Below are positions 1 through 8,852 of a DNA stretch of 64,000 nt, in pieces (the first letter of the stretch is position 1; each line of letters opens with the position of its first letter). The stretch is from Bacillota bacterium. Its GTDB lineage: Bacteria; Bacillota; Clostridia; Lachnospirales; Lachnospiraceae. The stretch is taken from NCBI GenBank assembly GCA_023437365.1, contig JAEZGK010000078.1, positions 1 to 64,000 of the forward strand, given 5' to 3'. A program made the position numbers and the translations under genes. The notes below the pieces were generated by a model that saw nothing but the letters and a program-made list of their open reading frames with translations, was not told the DNA's origin and did no database searches.

Positions 1-315
1 ATGCTTACGAAAGCAGAAAGCAAGCTTTCGTATCCTATCGTAGTTAAGTTGTGCATCAGTTCAGCCATAAGCTCGATTTCGCTTCGCTACATCTCGCTTA
101 GGCAGAGCGCCTTACAAATTTCAAATACGATATGCTTAAGAAAGCAGAAAGCAAGCTTTCGTATCCTATCGTATTTAAGTTGTGCATCAGTTCAGCCATA
201 AGCTCGATTTCGCTTCGCTACATCTCGCTTAGGCTGAGCGCCTTACAAATTTCAAATACGATATGCTTACGAAAGCAAAAAGCAAGCTTTCGTATCCTAT
301 CGTATTTGAAATTTG
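1..315. repeat. 131-bp tandem repeat with nested palindromes
   Basis: Two full units begin at 1 and 132 and a truncated third at 263, so the period is 131 bp; the first two differ at only a few bases. Each unit carries a small hairpin (stem CGAAAGC/GCTTTCG). In the last partial unit, 246-263 is the exact reverse complement of 298-315 (18 bp), enclosing the small hairpin, so this end can fold into a long stem. The array is cut by the window edge, so its full length is unknown. The short open frames in it look like artefacts of the repeat. Confidence 0.85.
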
Positions 316-401
316 CATGGCTGAACTGAAAAAAAATGTTGCAAAATAGTCGAGGTTATTATAGACTTAAGAGTAGTCAATTTTAAGGAGGAGTTTTGAA
401 T

Positions 402-959
402 ATGATTTCAGCAGGCGATTTCAGAAACGGTCTGACAATTGAAATGGACAATAACGTATATCAGATTATAGAGTTTCAACATGTAAAGCCGGGTAAAGGT
501 GCAGCATTCGTAAGAACTAAATTAAAGAATATCAAGAACGGCGGTGTGATTGAAAAAACCTTCCGACCCACAGAAAAGTATCCGCAGGCACATATTGAGA
601 GAAGTGATATGCAATATTTATATTCTGATGGCGAGTTATTCCACTTCATGAACGTAGAGACCTATGATCAGATCGGAATGAATGAGGATGCTGTTGGCGA
701 TTCTCTTAAATTCGTCAAGGAAAATGAGATGGTTAAGATGCTTTCCCATGGTGGACAGGTTTTTGCTATCGAGCCTCCGCTTTTTGTTGAGCTTGTCATT
801 ACTGACACAGAGCCTGGTTTTAAGGGTGATACTGCCACCGGTGCTAGCAAGCCCGCAGTTGTTGAGACAGGTGCTACTGTATATGTTCCATTATTCGTTG
901 AGCAGGGTGACAAGATTCAGATCGACACCAGATCCGGCGAGTATATGAAGAGAGTATAG
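402..959 (+). CDS. efp: Translation elongation factor P
   Basis: EF-P binds between the P and E sites of ribosomes stalled at polyproline stretches and stimulates peptide-bond formation. The 185-residue product has the usual length and the three-barrel family pattern, starting MISAGDFRNG. The loop VKPGKGAAF places Lys32 at the tip, the residue that carries the modification in Bacillus EF-P. The start is ATG 402, eight bases after AAGGAGGAG; a TTG six bases upstream lies too close to this site. The gene ends before a strong terminator, so it is probably transcribed alone. In many Firmicutes efp lies just before spoIIIAA; here four unrelated genes lie between. Confidence 0.97.
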   Translation: MISAGDFRNGLTIEMDNNVYQIIEFQHVKPGKGAAFVRTKLKNIKNGGVIEKTFRPTEKYPQAHIERSDMQYLYSDGELFHFMNVETYDQIGMNEDAVGDSLKFVKENEMVKMLSHGGQVFAIEPPLFVELVITDTEPGFKGDTATGASKPAVVETGATVYVPLFVEQGDKIQIDTRSGEYMKRV

Positions 960-1045
960 TCCCGCGAAGAACGTGCGGGCCATTAGAAGAACTACGATGT
1001 TCGTGCAGTGGCACACACACCTTGTTCTTCCAGATTAATAATACG

Positions 1046-1091
1046 AGCGCAATCCAAGGGAAATCAAGGATTTCTGTGGATTGCGCTTTTT
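1046..1091 (+). terminator. Intrinsic terminator of efp
   Basis: A perfect 11-bp stem (1046-1056 with 1077-1087, GCGCAATCCA core) is followed by a T run. A second small GC hairpin (CCCGC/GCGGG) lies directly after the efp stop at 961-979. The rest of the 363-bp gap before the next gene shows no convincing gene. Confidence 0.85.
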
Positions 1092-1322
1092 ATGTTGCTC
1101 ATTGAGTAATGAGAAATAGCGAAAAACCTTAAAGCAATGTAGGTAGCGTACAAGTAGCTAACATGAAGCAGACAAAACCCGAGAAATATTATCATGGTAT
1201 AAATTATATGGTGCAATATAAAATGGTATTTAACCAAGATAATAATTTTTGAACAGGACATACTATTGTCATTTTTAGCGTGTTATGATAAGTGAATAAT
1301 ATAAATTCTGGAGGAATAGCTT

Positions 1323-1736
1323 ATGAATGGTATGAATGCTAATGTCGGTGTAGGTCTGTTGGTTCAAGATATCGAAAAGATGGTTTCGTTTTATAGAAAT
1401 ATCATGGAATTTGAGACCGACTGGGACGGTGGATTATTTGCAGAGTGTAAAACAAACAGTGGTCCTTTATCATTATTTCTATATGATCGAAAAGCTTTTG
1501 CAGAAGCTGTAGGTGAGTCCTATTACCCGCCAAAGGGAATTAACCTGACAATGGAAATTGGCATTTGGCTTCCAAAATTTTCTGATGTTGACAGAGAATA
1601 CGAGCGATTAATGACACTTGGAGTAAAGTCATTTACCGGTGAACCTGTAACCTATCCCTTTGGTATACGCAATTTTTATGTTGCAGATCCTGAAGGTAAT
1701 TTGCTCGAGATTGGAAGTAGAGGGCAGGAGGAATAA
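1323..1736 (+). CDS. VOC (glyoxalase/bleomycin-resistance fold) family protein
   Basis: This 137-residue protein has the vicinal-oxygen-chelate pattern: an N-terminal beta-alpha-beta unit (VGVGLLVQDIEKMVSFYRN) and a C-terminal unit ending FYVADPEGNLLEIG, where the Glu is the typical metal-ligand position. Members act as glyoxalases, dioxygenases, epimerases or antibiotic-binding proteins, and the sequence alone does not tell which. The length matches a single-domain member that would form a dimer. The start ATG follows GGAGGAA. It is a single gene with no functional link to its neighbours. Confidence 0.8.
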   Translation: MNGMNANVGVGLLVQDIEKMVSFYRNIMEFETDWDGGLFAECKTNSGPLSLFLYDRKAFAEAVGESYYPPKGINLTMEIGIWLPKFSDVDREYERLMTLGVKSFTGEPVTYPFGIRNFYVADPEGNLLEIGSRGQEE

Positions 1737-2214
1737 ATTACGGTGTTTGTATTTCTATTAGATATTAATGTATAGAAGTCCAAAACAAGCATTACAGTAA
1801 GAAAGAGAGTATAGTCGAATACAAATATTAATATGCACAGGTTATGAGAAACTAAGGTTTTTATGGCTTGTGCTATTTTTATAGTATTGATTGAAGAGTG
1901 AGGTCATTTTTTCAAGAAAGAGGTTAACAGACTATGATAATTCAGGATTGATTTTTTTCCAATAGTATACTAAAATTAGTTAGAACTCAATCTTAATGAA
2001 GTAAGGTGCTTTATTGCGAAAAGGTATAGTTATTGCTTAACGAACTAACTATTAAGTCATGAAAACCTGTGCTGTAACACAGGCTTTACTTATTTTTATT
2101 GGTTCAGGAAAGTATATTCGATTGAGTCTAACAAGAGGTGCATAGTGGAATGGTCTACTATGTATTTTTTGGGTAAAGGTCTGTTGGCAGCAATTCGATT
2201 GGAGGACAGGTTTT
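1737..2214. other. Intergenic region, no gene seen
   Basis: This AT-rich gap of 478 bp holds no credible reading frame. The only structure noticed is a weak hairpin at 2066-2083 (CCTGTG, loop CTGTAA, CACAGG) followed by CTTTACTTATTTTT, a possible weak terminator for the VOC gene. No clear promoter for tag was identified. Confidence 0.5.
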
Positions 2215-2790
2215 ATGAATGAGAAAATAAGGTGCTCATGGGCAGGAAATATTCCAATATACATAGACTATCATGACAACGAATGGGGAAGACCAGTTCA
2301 TGATGATATCAAGCTGTTTGAAATGCTTATTTTAGAGGGCATGCAGGCAGGGCTTTCCTGGCTCACTGTGTTAAATAAGAGAGAAGCGTTCAGAGAGGTT
2401 TTTGATGGGTTTGATCCTAATAAAGTGGCGCTTTATGATGAAATAAAAATTCAGGAGCTCATGTCAAACGAAAAAATAATAAGAAATCGCTTGAAAATTA
2501 ATGCGGCAGTGAATAATGCCAGGTTGTTTTTGAGAGTGATTGAAGAATACGGAAGTTTCGATAAATTTATTTGGGAATACGTAGATTATACTCCTATTAC
2601 AGGTCATTTTAAAAAAATTGAGGATGTGCCCGTAAGCACCCCACTCTCCGATAGGATAAGCAAGGACTTGAAAAAAATGGGCTTTAAATTTGTTGGAACG
2701 ACTATAATTTATTCGTTCATGCAAGCAATTGGTATGGTCAATGATCATATTGCAGAGTGCTTTGTTTATCAGGAGATAATGAATGGGTAA
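2215..2790 (+). CDS. tag: DNA-3-methyladenine glycosylase I
   Basis: Tag removes 3-methyladenine from alkylated DNA and starts base-excision repair. The 191-residue protein matches the family end to end: IYIDYHDNEWGRPVHDD, LFEMLILEGMQAGLSW and FKFVGTTIIYSFMQAIG are highly conserved blocks. The zinc ligands known for the family are all present (Cys7, His20, His178, Cys182). The glutamate that recognises the base lies in the LEGMQAGLSW block. The start ATG follows TTGGAGGA at good spacing. No partner gene is adjacent; 87 bp separate it from the membrane protein downstream. Confidence 0.95.
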   Translation: MNEKIRCSWAGNIPIYIDYHDNEWGRPVHDDIKLFEMLILEGMQAGLSWLTVLNKREAFREVFDGFDPNKVALYDEIKIQELMSNEKIIRNRLKINAAVNNARLFLRVIEEYGSFDKFIWEYVDYTPITGHFKKIEDVPVSTPLSDRISKDLKKMGFKFVGTTIIYSFMQAIGMVNDHIAECFVYQEIMNG

Positions 2791-2876
2791 AATACGAATG
2801 AAATTGAGAAAGCAAAGGAATGGTTGGTTTTTGAACTATTCATGGTTTAATAAAAACGTAAAAAGAAGGGGATATC

Positions 2877-3398
2877 ATGAAGAAAAATAATGAGGTTAAA
2901 CTTTACAATTTGATCTTTCCGATCTGGCTGCTATGGCTGTTTCCGATTACCTGGATTGTCGTATTACCGGCTAATTTTATCATAGACCTGCTGGTGGTCA
3001 CACTGACTTTGAAATTTTTAAAGGTGCAGAATATAAAAGAGAAGGTAAAACCCGTCATCTTTAAGGTGTGGATTTTTGGATTTGTCGCAGACTTTATAGG
3101 AACTGTGGCAATGTTTGCTTCCAATTTGATTGACTTTGATTATCAAACCAAGCTTGGCAAATGGTGGTATGAGAATATAACTAACGCTGTCAGCTATAAT
3201 CCCTATCACAGCATTTTTGCGGTGCTTTGGGTAACTGCCAGCGTATTCATTGCTGCTCTTTGTATCTATTGGTTTAATTTAAAGATTTGTCTAAAGAAGG
3301 CAGACCTAGATATTGCTGTTAAGAAGAAGCTTTCAAGGTCCATCGCTATCTTTACAGCGCCTTACTTATTCTATCTTCCTACGCAATGGTTTTATTGA
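2877..3398 (+). CDS. Hypothetical integral membrane protein
   Basis: The family is not recognised. The 173-residue product has about four hydrophobic segments (roughly residues 10-30, 30-48, 63-85 and 111-133) plus a weaker C-terminal one, with short charged loops (KVQNIKEKVK, KKADLDIAVKKK), so it is a small multi-spanning membrane protein. The start ATG follows AAGAAGGGG. Its stop codon overlaps the stop of the convergent aroE by seven bases, so the two 3-prime ends share sequence and no terminator can lie between them. Confidence 0.7.
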   Translation: MKKNNEVKLYNLIFPIWLLWLFPITWIVVLPANFIIDLLVVTLTLKFLKVQNIKEKVKPVIFKVWIFGFVADFIGTVAMFASNLIDFDYQTKLGKWWYENITNAVSYNPYHSIFAVLWVTASVFIAALCIYWFNLKICLKKADLDIAVKKKLSRSIAIFTAPYLFYLPTQWFY

Positions 3399-4162
3399 TT
3401 ATTGAGGATGGTAAGCAGCTTTCTGTGGGTCTCTTCAATTAACTCATCCGCGAGCTCCTTATCCAAGAAGTATTCAATCGCCTGCTTGGCCTGGGCTACC
3501 AGCATCTCGAGCCCTGTGACACCTTTCATACCTAGCTCATGCGCCTGCTTGATTAGCTTTGTCTCCAGCGGATTGAAGATGGCATCTACGACCGCCTCAC
3601 AGTGGACAAAGGCGGACAGGTCAAGGGGTGTAGCATCTACAGTCGGGTACATGCCGAGGGGAGTAGTATTCACGATGATTTGTGCATCGGTATGATTTTT
3701 ATAACAATTCTCATAGGATACCGTAGCTTCGGTATCCTTTCTGCTTATAATCAGGAGCTTTGCGGCACCTAGGTGCTCCAGTACGGCCTTTACCGTATGG
3801 GAAGTCCCGCCGCTGCCAAGAATCAGGCACTTCTTATCCTTTACCACGATTTGGTTATGTACCAGCATATATTTGAAACCGTAGAAATCAGTATTGTATC
3901 CAATATAACGGCCATCCCGGTTGACGATGGTATTCACTGCACCGATTTCTTTCGCTAGAGGATGCAGCTCGTCCAGATAAGGTATGACCTCTTGCTTATA
4001 GGGTATGGTAACATTGATTGCGGTAAAATCTTTCTTCTCCATGAAGGTGGGAAATTCTTCCCTGGACAGTGGTATCAGGTCATATGTATAATCTGTAAGC
4101 ATTTCATGTATTATCTTTGAATAGCTGTGTCCCAGCTTCTCACCGATCAAACCGTATCTCAT
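3392..4162 (-). CDS. aroE: Shikimate dehydrogenase
   Basis: AroE reduces 3-dehydroshikimate to shikimate with NADPH in aromatic amino-acid synthesis. The 256-residue protein starts MRYGLIGEKLGHSYS, with the substrate-binding serines in GHSYS. It keeps the catalytic lysine in NVTIPYKQ, GAVNTIV, the aspartate in YNTDFYGF, a nucleotide-binding LGSGGTSHTVKAV, NTTPLGMYP and the C-terminal GVTGLEMLVAQA. The start at 4162 is preferred over a longer frame to 4231 because GAGGG lies just upstream and homologues begin here. The gene stands alone on the minus strand and converges with the membrane-protein gene. Confidence 0.95.
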   Translation of the reverse strand: MRYGLIGEKLGHSYSKIIHEMLTDYTYDLIPLSREEFPTFMEKKDFTAINVTIPYKQEVIPYLDELHPLAKEIGAVNTIVNRDGRYIGYNTDFYGFKYMLVHNQIVVKDKKCLILGSGGTSHTVKAVLEHLGAAKLLIISRKDTEATVSYENCYKNHTDAQIIVNTTPLGMYPTVDATPLDLSAFVHCEAVVDAIFNPLETKLIKQAHELGMKGVTGLEMLVAQAKQAIEYFLDKELADELIEETHRKLLTILNNQ

Positions 4163-4727
4163 CTTAATTCCCTCACTTTTTCTGTGCAGCCAGGAAAGCA
4201 GGCTGCAAATATAATCATGATATAAATGCAACAGGAGCTGTGCACTTCATCTATTTTCCTAGTGTTATGATACAATTTCAAAAATGCTGTTCATATTATC
4301 AGAATAGACTGGCATTGCTATACTAAGTAAGCTTGGATAGTAGTACAGTCTAAGCGGTAGGCACTTACGGCACTTTTACACTGTTTCACACTTCAAGACA
4401 GGATGCCGCAGAGCGGCATCTCAAATAATCTGAGAAGAACAAGAAACGAGCACCAAAAGCGTGAATTTATGCATTATAAATTGACGTTGCGAGCATTCGC
4501 AGTTCTTCCATAGTGTGAAGATGCTTTATCTTCACACTTCTTGATTAACAGGATAATATAGATACCTTAATTTTGCAAATTATTTCTTCTCTAAGAACGG
4601 TATATTTTCCTTTTGGCAGGAATATCTTGTTCCATAATCAGATATTAAGACAGGCTGCTAAAAGCCCAACCCTTGTCTGATCATAAGTATAGCCTTATCA
4701 CAATTTAAACTGTCGGGGAGGTACTTT
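4163..4727. other. Intergenic region with several hairpins
   Basis: No gene is seen. It holds at least three stems: 4402-4409 with 4413-4420 (GATGCCGC/GCGGCATC, loop AGA), a GAAGAAC/GTTCTTC pair near 4432 and 4502 enclosing smaller stems, and a perfect 10-bp hairpin 4513-4522 with 4528-4537 (GTGTGAAGAT/ATCTTCACAC). The first has a near copy at 6550-6568. The promoter of the spoIIIA operon should lie in the last 150 bases, but no confident sigma-E match could be placed by eye. Confidence 0.55.
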
Positions 4728-5690
4728 ATGAGTACAAAGGACGAGTTATTAAAGATATTGTCACTGAAGCTTCGAACGATATTTGGTAAGCTCAGTATTG
4801 ATTATGAGCAATTACAGGAAATTCGTCTGAGAATCAATGCTCCGCTGCTTATGATATACAGGAATGAAGAAGCTCTTGTGACAGAGGATGCAATGCTCAC
4901 TAACCTGGCAGCGAAGGCAGTACAGATTACAAAAAATGAGATACGCGAGACAATGGAATACATCAGCAATTATTCCCTGTATGCCTTTGAAGATGAGATT
5001 AGGCAGGGTTTTATTACAATCAACGGAGGACACCGAATCGGTATAGCTGGAAAGATTATCATCGAGGATGACGAAATCAAAGGGATGAAGCATATTTCCT
5101 TCATCAATATCCGTCTTGCTCACCAGGTAAAAGGCTGCGCCAATAAGGTAATCCCATATCTGATTGACGAAAAAACGAGGGGGATTTATCATACTCTGAT
5201 TATTTCTCCGCCAAGATGCGGGAAGACAACCTTACTTCGGGATATCATAAGACAGCTCTCCGATGGAAGCGGCCGAATCACGGGCATGAGTGTCGGTGTC
5301 GTAGATGAACGATCTGAAATCGGGGCCTGTTATATGGGGACTCCACAGAATGATTTGGGAATCAGGACAGATATTCTGGATTGCTGTCCGAAAGCGAAAG
5401 GAATGCTGATGCTGATACGTTCCATGTCTCCCCAGGTAGTCGCTGTGGATGAGATCGGTTCCAGAGAAGAGCTGGAGGCCATCGATTATGTCATAGGCTG
5501 TGGTTCTAAACTGATTGCAACAGTTCACGGGAGTTCTCTGGAGGACATTAAAAGAAAACCGACGCTCGGAGAACTGGTAAATAAAAAAGTTTTTGAACGC
5601 TACGTAATCCTGAGCAATAAAAGGAGCATTGGGTATCTGGAGGAAATATATGATTCTGATGGGAAGCAATTATACACAGGTGAGCAGTAA
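4728..5690 (+). CDS. spoIIIAA: Stage III sporulation protein AA, ATPase
   Basis: SpoIIIAA is the presumed secretion-type ATPase that powers or assembles the SpoIIIA-SpoIIQ channel linking mother cell and forespore. The 320-residue protein has a Walker A motif PPRCGKTTLLRD near residue 163 and a Walker B-like VVAVDEIGS, with SKLIATVHGSSLED following, as in the family. The start follows GGGGAGGT. It is the first of eight same-strand spoIII genes with short gaps, so one mother-cell transcript (sigma E in relatives) is expected; that regulation is inferred from the family. Confidence 0.95.
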   Translation: MSTKDELLKILSLKLRTIFGKLSIDYEQLQEIRLRINAPLLMIYRNEEALVTEDAMLTNLAAKAVQITKNEIRETMEYISNYSLYAFEDEIRQGFITINGGHRIGIAGKIIIEDDEIKGMKHISFINIRLAHQVKGCANKVIPYLIDEKTRGIYHTLIISPPRCGKTTLLRDIIRQLSDGSGRITGMSVGVVDERSEIGACYMGTPQNDLGIRTDILDCCPKAKGMLMLIRSMSPQVVAVDEIGSREELEAIDYVIGCGSKLIATVHGSSLEDIKRKPTLGELVNKKVFERYVILSNKRSIGYLEEIYDSDGKQLYTGEQ

Positions 5691-5716
5691 GAGGCTTCCA
5701 AAAGGAGGACAAACCT

Positions 5717-6241
5717 ATGAATATCATGAAAATAGTAGGCTGTATCTTAATCATTCTTTCTACGACAGGGATTGGCTTCTATTTCAGCAGTAATATGAAA
5801 TGCAGGATGGAGGACTTAAAGGAATGGAAGAAGCTGGTCTGCCTGTTGCGAGGAGATATTCGTTATGCCAACACACCGCTTCCTGAAGCCATCAGCTCAG
5901 CCGGAAGGCGGCATGATGGGAATTTTCATGCTTTTTTACATAACGTCGGAGAACAGCTGCAGGAGCTGGCAGGTGAGACACTGGCAAGTATCTGGAAGAC
6001 AGCGGCAGAGAAGGAATTATTGAACACCTCGCTGAATAAGAAGGACAAGGTGCAACTGATCCGCTTTGGCGAGAATCTGGGATATCTGGACAAAGATATG
6101 CAGATGAATACCTTTGACCTCTACCTGTCACAGTTGGATGAAGAAATCGCAGATCTAGGCAGGACAGTTAAGGGGAAGGTATATCTTTATAACAGTCTGG
6201 GGATCATGGCCGGAATATTTATCACAATCATTATGATATGA
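5717..6241 (+). CDS. spoIIIAB: Stage III sporulation protein AB
   Basis: The 174-residue product has an N-terminal membrane segment (about residues 4-24, IVGCILIILSTTGIGFYFSS), a helical cytoplasmic-type middle, and a C-terminal hydrophobic segment ending IMAGIFITIIMI. This layout and length fit SpoIIIAB, which resembles GspF-type platform proteins of secretion systems. The start ATG follows AAAGGAGGA with eight bases of spacing; an in-frame ATG three codons on is a poorer choice. It lies 26 bp after spoIIIAA and 34 bp before spoIIIAC. Confidence 0.92.
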   Translation: MNIMKIVGCILIILSTTGIGFYFSSNMKCRMEDLKEWKKLVCLLRGDIRYANTPLPEAISSAGRRHDGNFHAFLHNVGEQLQELAGETLASIWKTAAEKELLNTSLNKKDKVQLIRFGENLGYLDKDMQMNTFDLYLSQLDEEIADLGRTVKGKVYLYNSLGIMAGIFITIIMI

Positions 6242-6275
6242 GTAAGTATAAACATGCGCAGGAATGGGGTAAAGT

Positions 6276-6473
6276 ATGGATATTTATTTTTTATTGCGAA
6301 TTGCGCTGGTTGGAATATTGGTTTCCATATTAAATCAGATTTTAAAACAATCGGGTAGGGATGATCTGGCGTTCCTGACAAGTCTGGCCGGTCTGGTGCT
6401 TGTCCTGCTATGGCTGTTACCCCATATCACGGAACTGTTTTTATCGATACAGCAATTATTTAATATAGTATAA
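6276..6473 (+). CDS. spoIIIAC: Stage III sporulation protein AC
   Basis: This 65-residue protein is almost entirely two membrane helices (about residues 5-22 and 32-51) joined by a short polar turn, LKQSGRDDLAFLTSLAG, which is the family signature. SpoIIIAC is a small membrane part of the mother-cell channel complex and resembles one half of SpoIIIAD. Length and position between AB and AD settle the identity. Confidence 0.93.
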   Translation: MDIYFLLRIALVGILVSILNQILKQSGRDDLAFLTSLAGLVLVLLWLLPHITELFLSIQQLFNIV

Positions 6474-6505
6474 TGCGGTTCCTGGCCATTTCGTACAGGG
6501 AGATT

Positions 6506-6568
6506 AGTGTGAAGGAATAGCTTCAAACTATGCTTCCTACATTATTATAGATGCCGCATAGCGGTATC
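6506..6568. repeat. Hairpins between spoIIIAC and spoIIIAD
   Basis: The gap holds an imperfect stem TAGTGTGAAG/CTTCAAACTA (6506-6532) and GATGCCGC/GCGGTATC (6550-6557 with 6561-6568, loop ATA). The second is a near copy of the hairpin at 4402-4420, and TAGTGTGAAG also recurs at 4511. There is no T run, so these are not typical terminators; they may be processing or attenuation sites inside the operon. Confidence 0.6.
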
Positions 6569-6584
6569 ATGAAGGATGATTATC

Positions 6585-6968
6585 ATGATAAAAATCGCAG
6601 CCGCAGGAATTGCCGCAATTGTTCTTGCAATCATTTTTAAAAAAGGGAAGGAAGAATATTCTCTTTACATCAGTATCGCGGCCTGTATTCTTATCCTACT
6701 TCTGGGAATCAGTAAGCTGGAGGTGATTTTGGATGCCGTTGATCAGCTCCAGGGGTATATTGAGGTGAATAAGGGATACATAGGTATACTGATTAAAATC
6801 ATAGGGATTACCTATGTGACAGAGATTGCCTCCTCCCTTTGCAGGGATACGGGATATCAGGCAATCGGAGAGCAGATTGAATTGGTGGGTAAACTTACGA
6901 TACTTGCAATCAGTATGCCGATTATGCTGGCTATCCTGGATACCATCAATAATCTGCTCAGATCTTGA
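6585..6968 (+). CDS. spoIIIAD: Stage III sporulation protein AD
   Basis: The product is 127 residues from ATG 6585, which has AAGGA at eight bases; an in-frame ATG at 6576 overlaps that site. It carries about four hydrophobic segments, with ISKLEVILDAVDQL and YVTEIASSLCRDTGYQAIGEQIELVGKL typical of SpoIIIAD. It is a small polytopic protein of the mother-cell channel. The gap from spoIIIAC is about 110 bp and contains hairpins, unusual for this tight operon. Confidence 0.92.
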   Translation: MIKIAAAGIAAIVLAIIFKKGKEEYSLYISIAACILILLLGISKLEVILDAVDQLQGYIEVNKGYIGILIKIIGITYVTEIASSLCRDTGYQAIGEQIELVGKLTILAISMPIMLAILDTINNLLRS

Positions 6969-6982
6969 AAGAGGGATGAATT

Positions 6983-8155
6983 ATGCTAGGTAAAAAGCAG
7001 ATCTATCGGAACTATAAGGGATATTATAAGCTGTTTGTGTTCTTCCTGCTGCTCCTGGCAGCTGCGTTCGGAACAACCGATCGGGCGAAGGCAGGTACTG
7101 TCTCGGAGCAGGAGCCGTCAATTGATTATTCCGAGCTTCAGGAGGTAATCGGAGATGTCATGGGAAAAGGAAATGAATTCGATTTTCAGGAGTACATCGG
7201 GAAATTGATGAGTGGAGAAGAACCCTTCTCCTTATTAGCCATTGCAGACAAGCTATCAGAGACGGTGAAGGGCGAGTTCAAAGCAAATCTGTCGACCTTT
7301 GGAAGTCTGATTACTTTAGCGCTGCTTGCAGCACTCTTTACGAACCTGTCCGTAGCCTTTCGGAACAGTCAGGTCTCGGAGACCGGTTATTATGTGACCT
7401 ACCTGTTGCTGTTCGGACTTTTGATCGGTTCCTTTATAACTGCATCCCATATTGCTTCCACAGCCTTGGGGAATGTGCTGGATTTTATGCGCGCTCTGGC
7501 ACCGGCCTACTTCTTGTCGGTGGCATTTACAACAGGTCAGGCAACCTCGATGATGTACTATGAAGCGACATTGTTATTGATTACTCTGGTAGATTTTATC
7601 ATTATTAAGGCAATCATACCGATGATTAATTTTTATCTGGTGATTGTACTTGCCAATAATTTATCCAAAGAGGACATGCTCTCCCGATTTGCAGAGCTTT
7701 TTTCTTCAGCCATCGGCTGGTTGCTGAAGACCATGCTGGCGGCAGTCATCGGCTTTCATACAATACAGGGCTTGATTGTTCCGGTTGTGGATCAGGTGAA
7801 GCGATCTGCAGTGATTAAGGCAACAGAAGCATTACCGGGTATTGGTGACGCCTTGGGAGGGGTAACAGAAACAGTACTTGGAACAGGTATACTTTTAAAA
7901 AATGCAATCGGGGTTGCGGGCCTTATCGTAATCCTGACGATTATAGCTGTTCCGTTACTGAAATTGCTTGTGATTACAGGTGTATATAAATTGGGCTGTG
8001 CAATCATGCAGCCAATATCCGACAAGCGCTTTATTGAATGCATCAATGCTTCTTCTAAATCTGCAGCAATGCTTCTGCAAAGCGTTTTTGTGGGAGCAGT
8101 TCTATTTATGATATCAATCACGATTGCGGCTGTTACTACCGGTAGGGTAATGTGA
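6983..8155 (+). CDS. spoIIIAE: Stage III sporulation protein AE
   Basis: The 390-residue protein starts with a signal-peptide-like segment (residues 15-38, LFVFFLLLLAAAFGTTDRAKA), an extracytoplasmic stretch, and then about seven membrane helices from residue 105 to the C-terminus. This is the SpoIIIAE plan; it is the large polytopic membrane protein of the SpoIIIA channel. Recognisable family blocks include LAPAYFLSVAFTTGQATS and ATEALPGIGDALGGVTETVL. It lies 14 bp after spoIIIAD. Confidence 0.94.
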   Translation: MLGKKQIYRNYKGYYKLFVFFLLLLAAAFGTTDRAKAGTVSEQEPSIDYSELQEVIGDVMGKGNEFDFQEYIGKLMSGEEPFSLLAIADKLSETVKGEFKANLSTFGSLITLALLAALFTNLSVAFRNSQVSETGYYVTYLLLFGLLIGSFITASHIASTALGNVLDFMRALAPAYFLSVAFTTGQATSMMYYEATLLLITLVDFIIIKAIIPMINFYLVIVLANNLSKEDMLSRFAELFSSAIGWLLKTMLAAVIGFHTIQGLIVPVVDQVKRSAVIKATEALPGIGDALGGVTETVLGTGILLKNAIGVAGLIVILTIIAVPLLKLLVITGVYKLGCAIMQPISDKRFIECINASSKSAAMLLQSVFVGAVLFMISITIAAVTTGRVM

Positions 8156-8230
8156 ATTATTAATAAGCATAATTCATAATGTAAGTACTTATGCCCAAGT
8201 TTATAGATGTTCATAAGAATGGAGATTTTT

Positions 8231-8851
8231 ATGGAGTTAATATATACCTGGATTAGGAATATCGTTATATACATGATTCTGAATACGGTCATCATGAATT
8301 TGGTGGGTGGAAAGAATTATAAAAAATATGTCAGCATTGTCTCCGGAATGATACTTGTACTGATTGTCATAGCTCCGATTATGGACTTCATGAAGATTGA
8401 GGATAAGCTGGAGCTATTCCTGGATAGAAACGAATTTTCCGTTGAAGCCTCGGATTTCAAGATGGACTTGAGCAGGATGGAGGAGGCCGGAAGGGATGCA
8501 ATATTTGCAGAATATGAGGAGAAGATCAGACTCCAGGTGAAGGCAGAGCTTGCAAAGGAAAAGCTTACGCTGACGGACTTTGACCTAAAGCTGGATCAGG
8601 ATACGGAAAGCCCGGATTTTGGGAGTATCTTGAGTATGGATGTTACAGCTACCATCGAGTATAACGATCAGAAGGAAGAGAACAAACGCCTTATGATCGA
8701 AGAGATAGAAATCTCTCACATCAGGATAAATGATAAGGAGGCTGATGCCGAGAAACTGCCTTCTCCACTGGAAATCGTAATGAAAAAAAGACTCTCGGAC
8801 TTCTATAACATCGAACAAGATAATATAAATATAAATATACAGGGAGGGTAA
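8231..8851 (+). CDS. spoIIIAF: Stage III sporulation protein AF
   Basis: Two N-terminal membrane helices (about residues 6-24 and 33-52, ending LVLIVIAPIMDFM) are followed by a soluble domain of about 150 residues, as in SpoIIIAF, a ring-forming-fold component of the channel. ATG 8231 follows ATGGAG at proper spacing and gives MELIYTWIRNIV; an ATG at 8207 lacks a ribosome-binding site. Only one base separates its stop from spoIIIAG, suggesting translational coupling. Confidence 0.92.
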   Translation: MELIYTWIRNIVIYMILNTVIMNLVGGKNYKKYVSIVSGMILVLIVIAPIMDFMKIEDKLELFLDRNEFSVEASDFKMDLSRMEEAGRDAIFAEYEEKIRLQVKAELAKEKLTLTDFDLKLDQDTESPDFGSILSMDVTATIEYNDQKEENKRLMIEEIEISHIRINDKEADAEKLPSPLEIVMKKRLSDFYNIEQDNININIQGG

Positions 8852-8852
8852 T

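Noticed and set aside
1..329. Two short frames (about 66 codons) with almost the same protein sequence
   Set aside because: They arise from the 131-bp repeat unit, have no ribosome-binding site, and run through palindromes.
4541..4727. Sigma-E promoter of spoIIIAA
   Set aside because: Several partial matches were seen, but none had both boxes at the right distance, so none is reported as a site.
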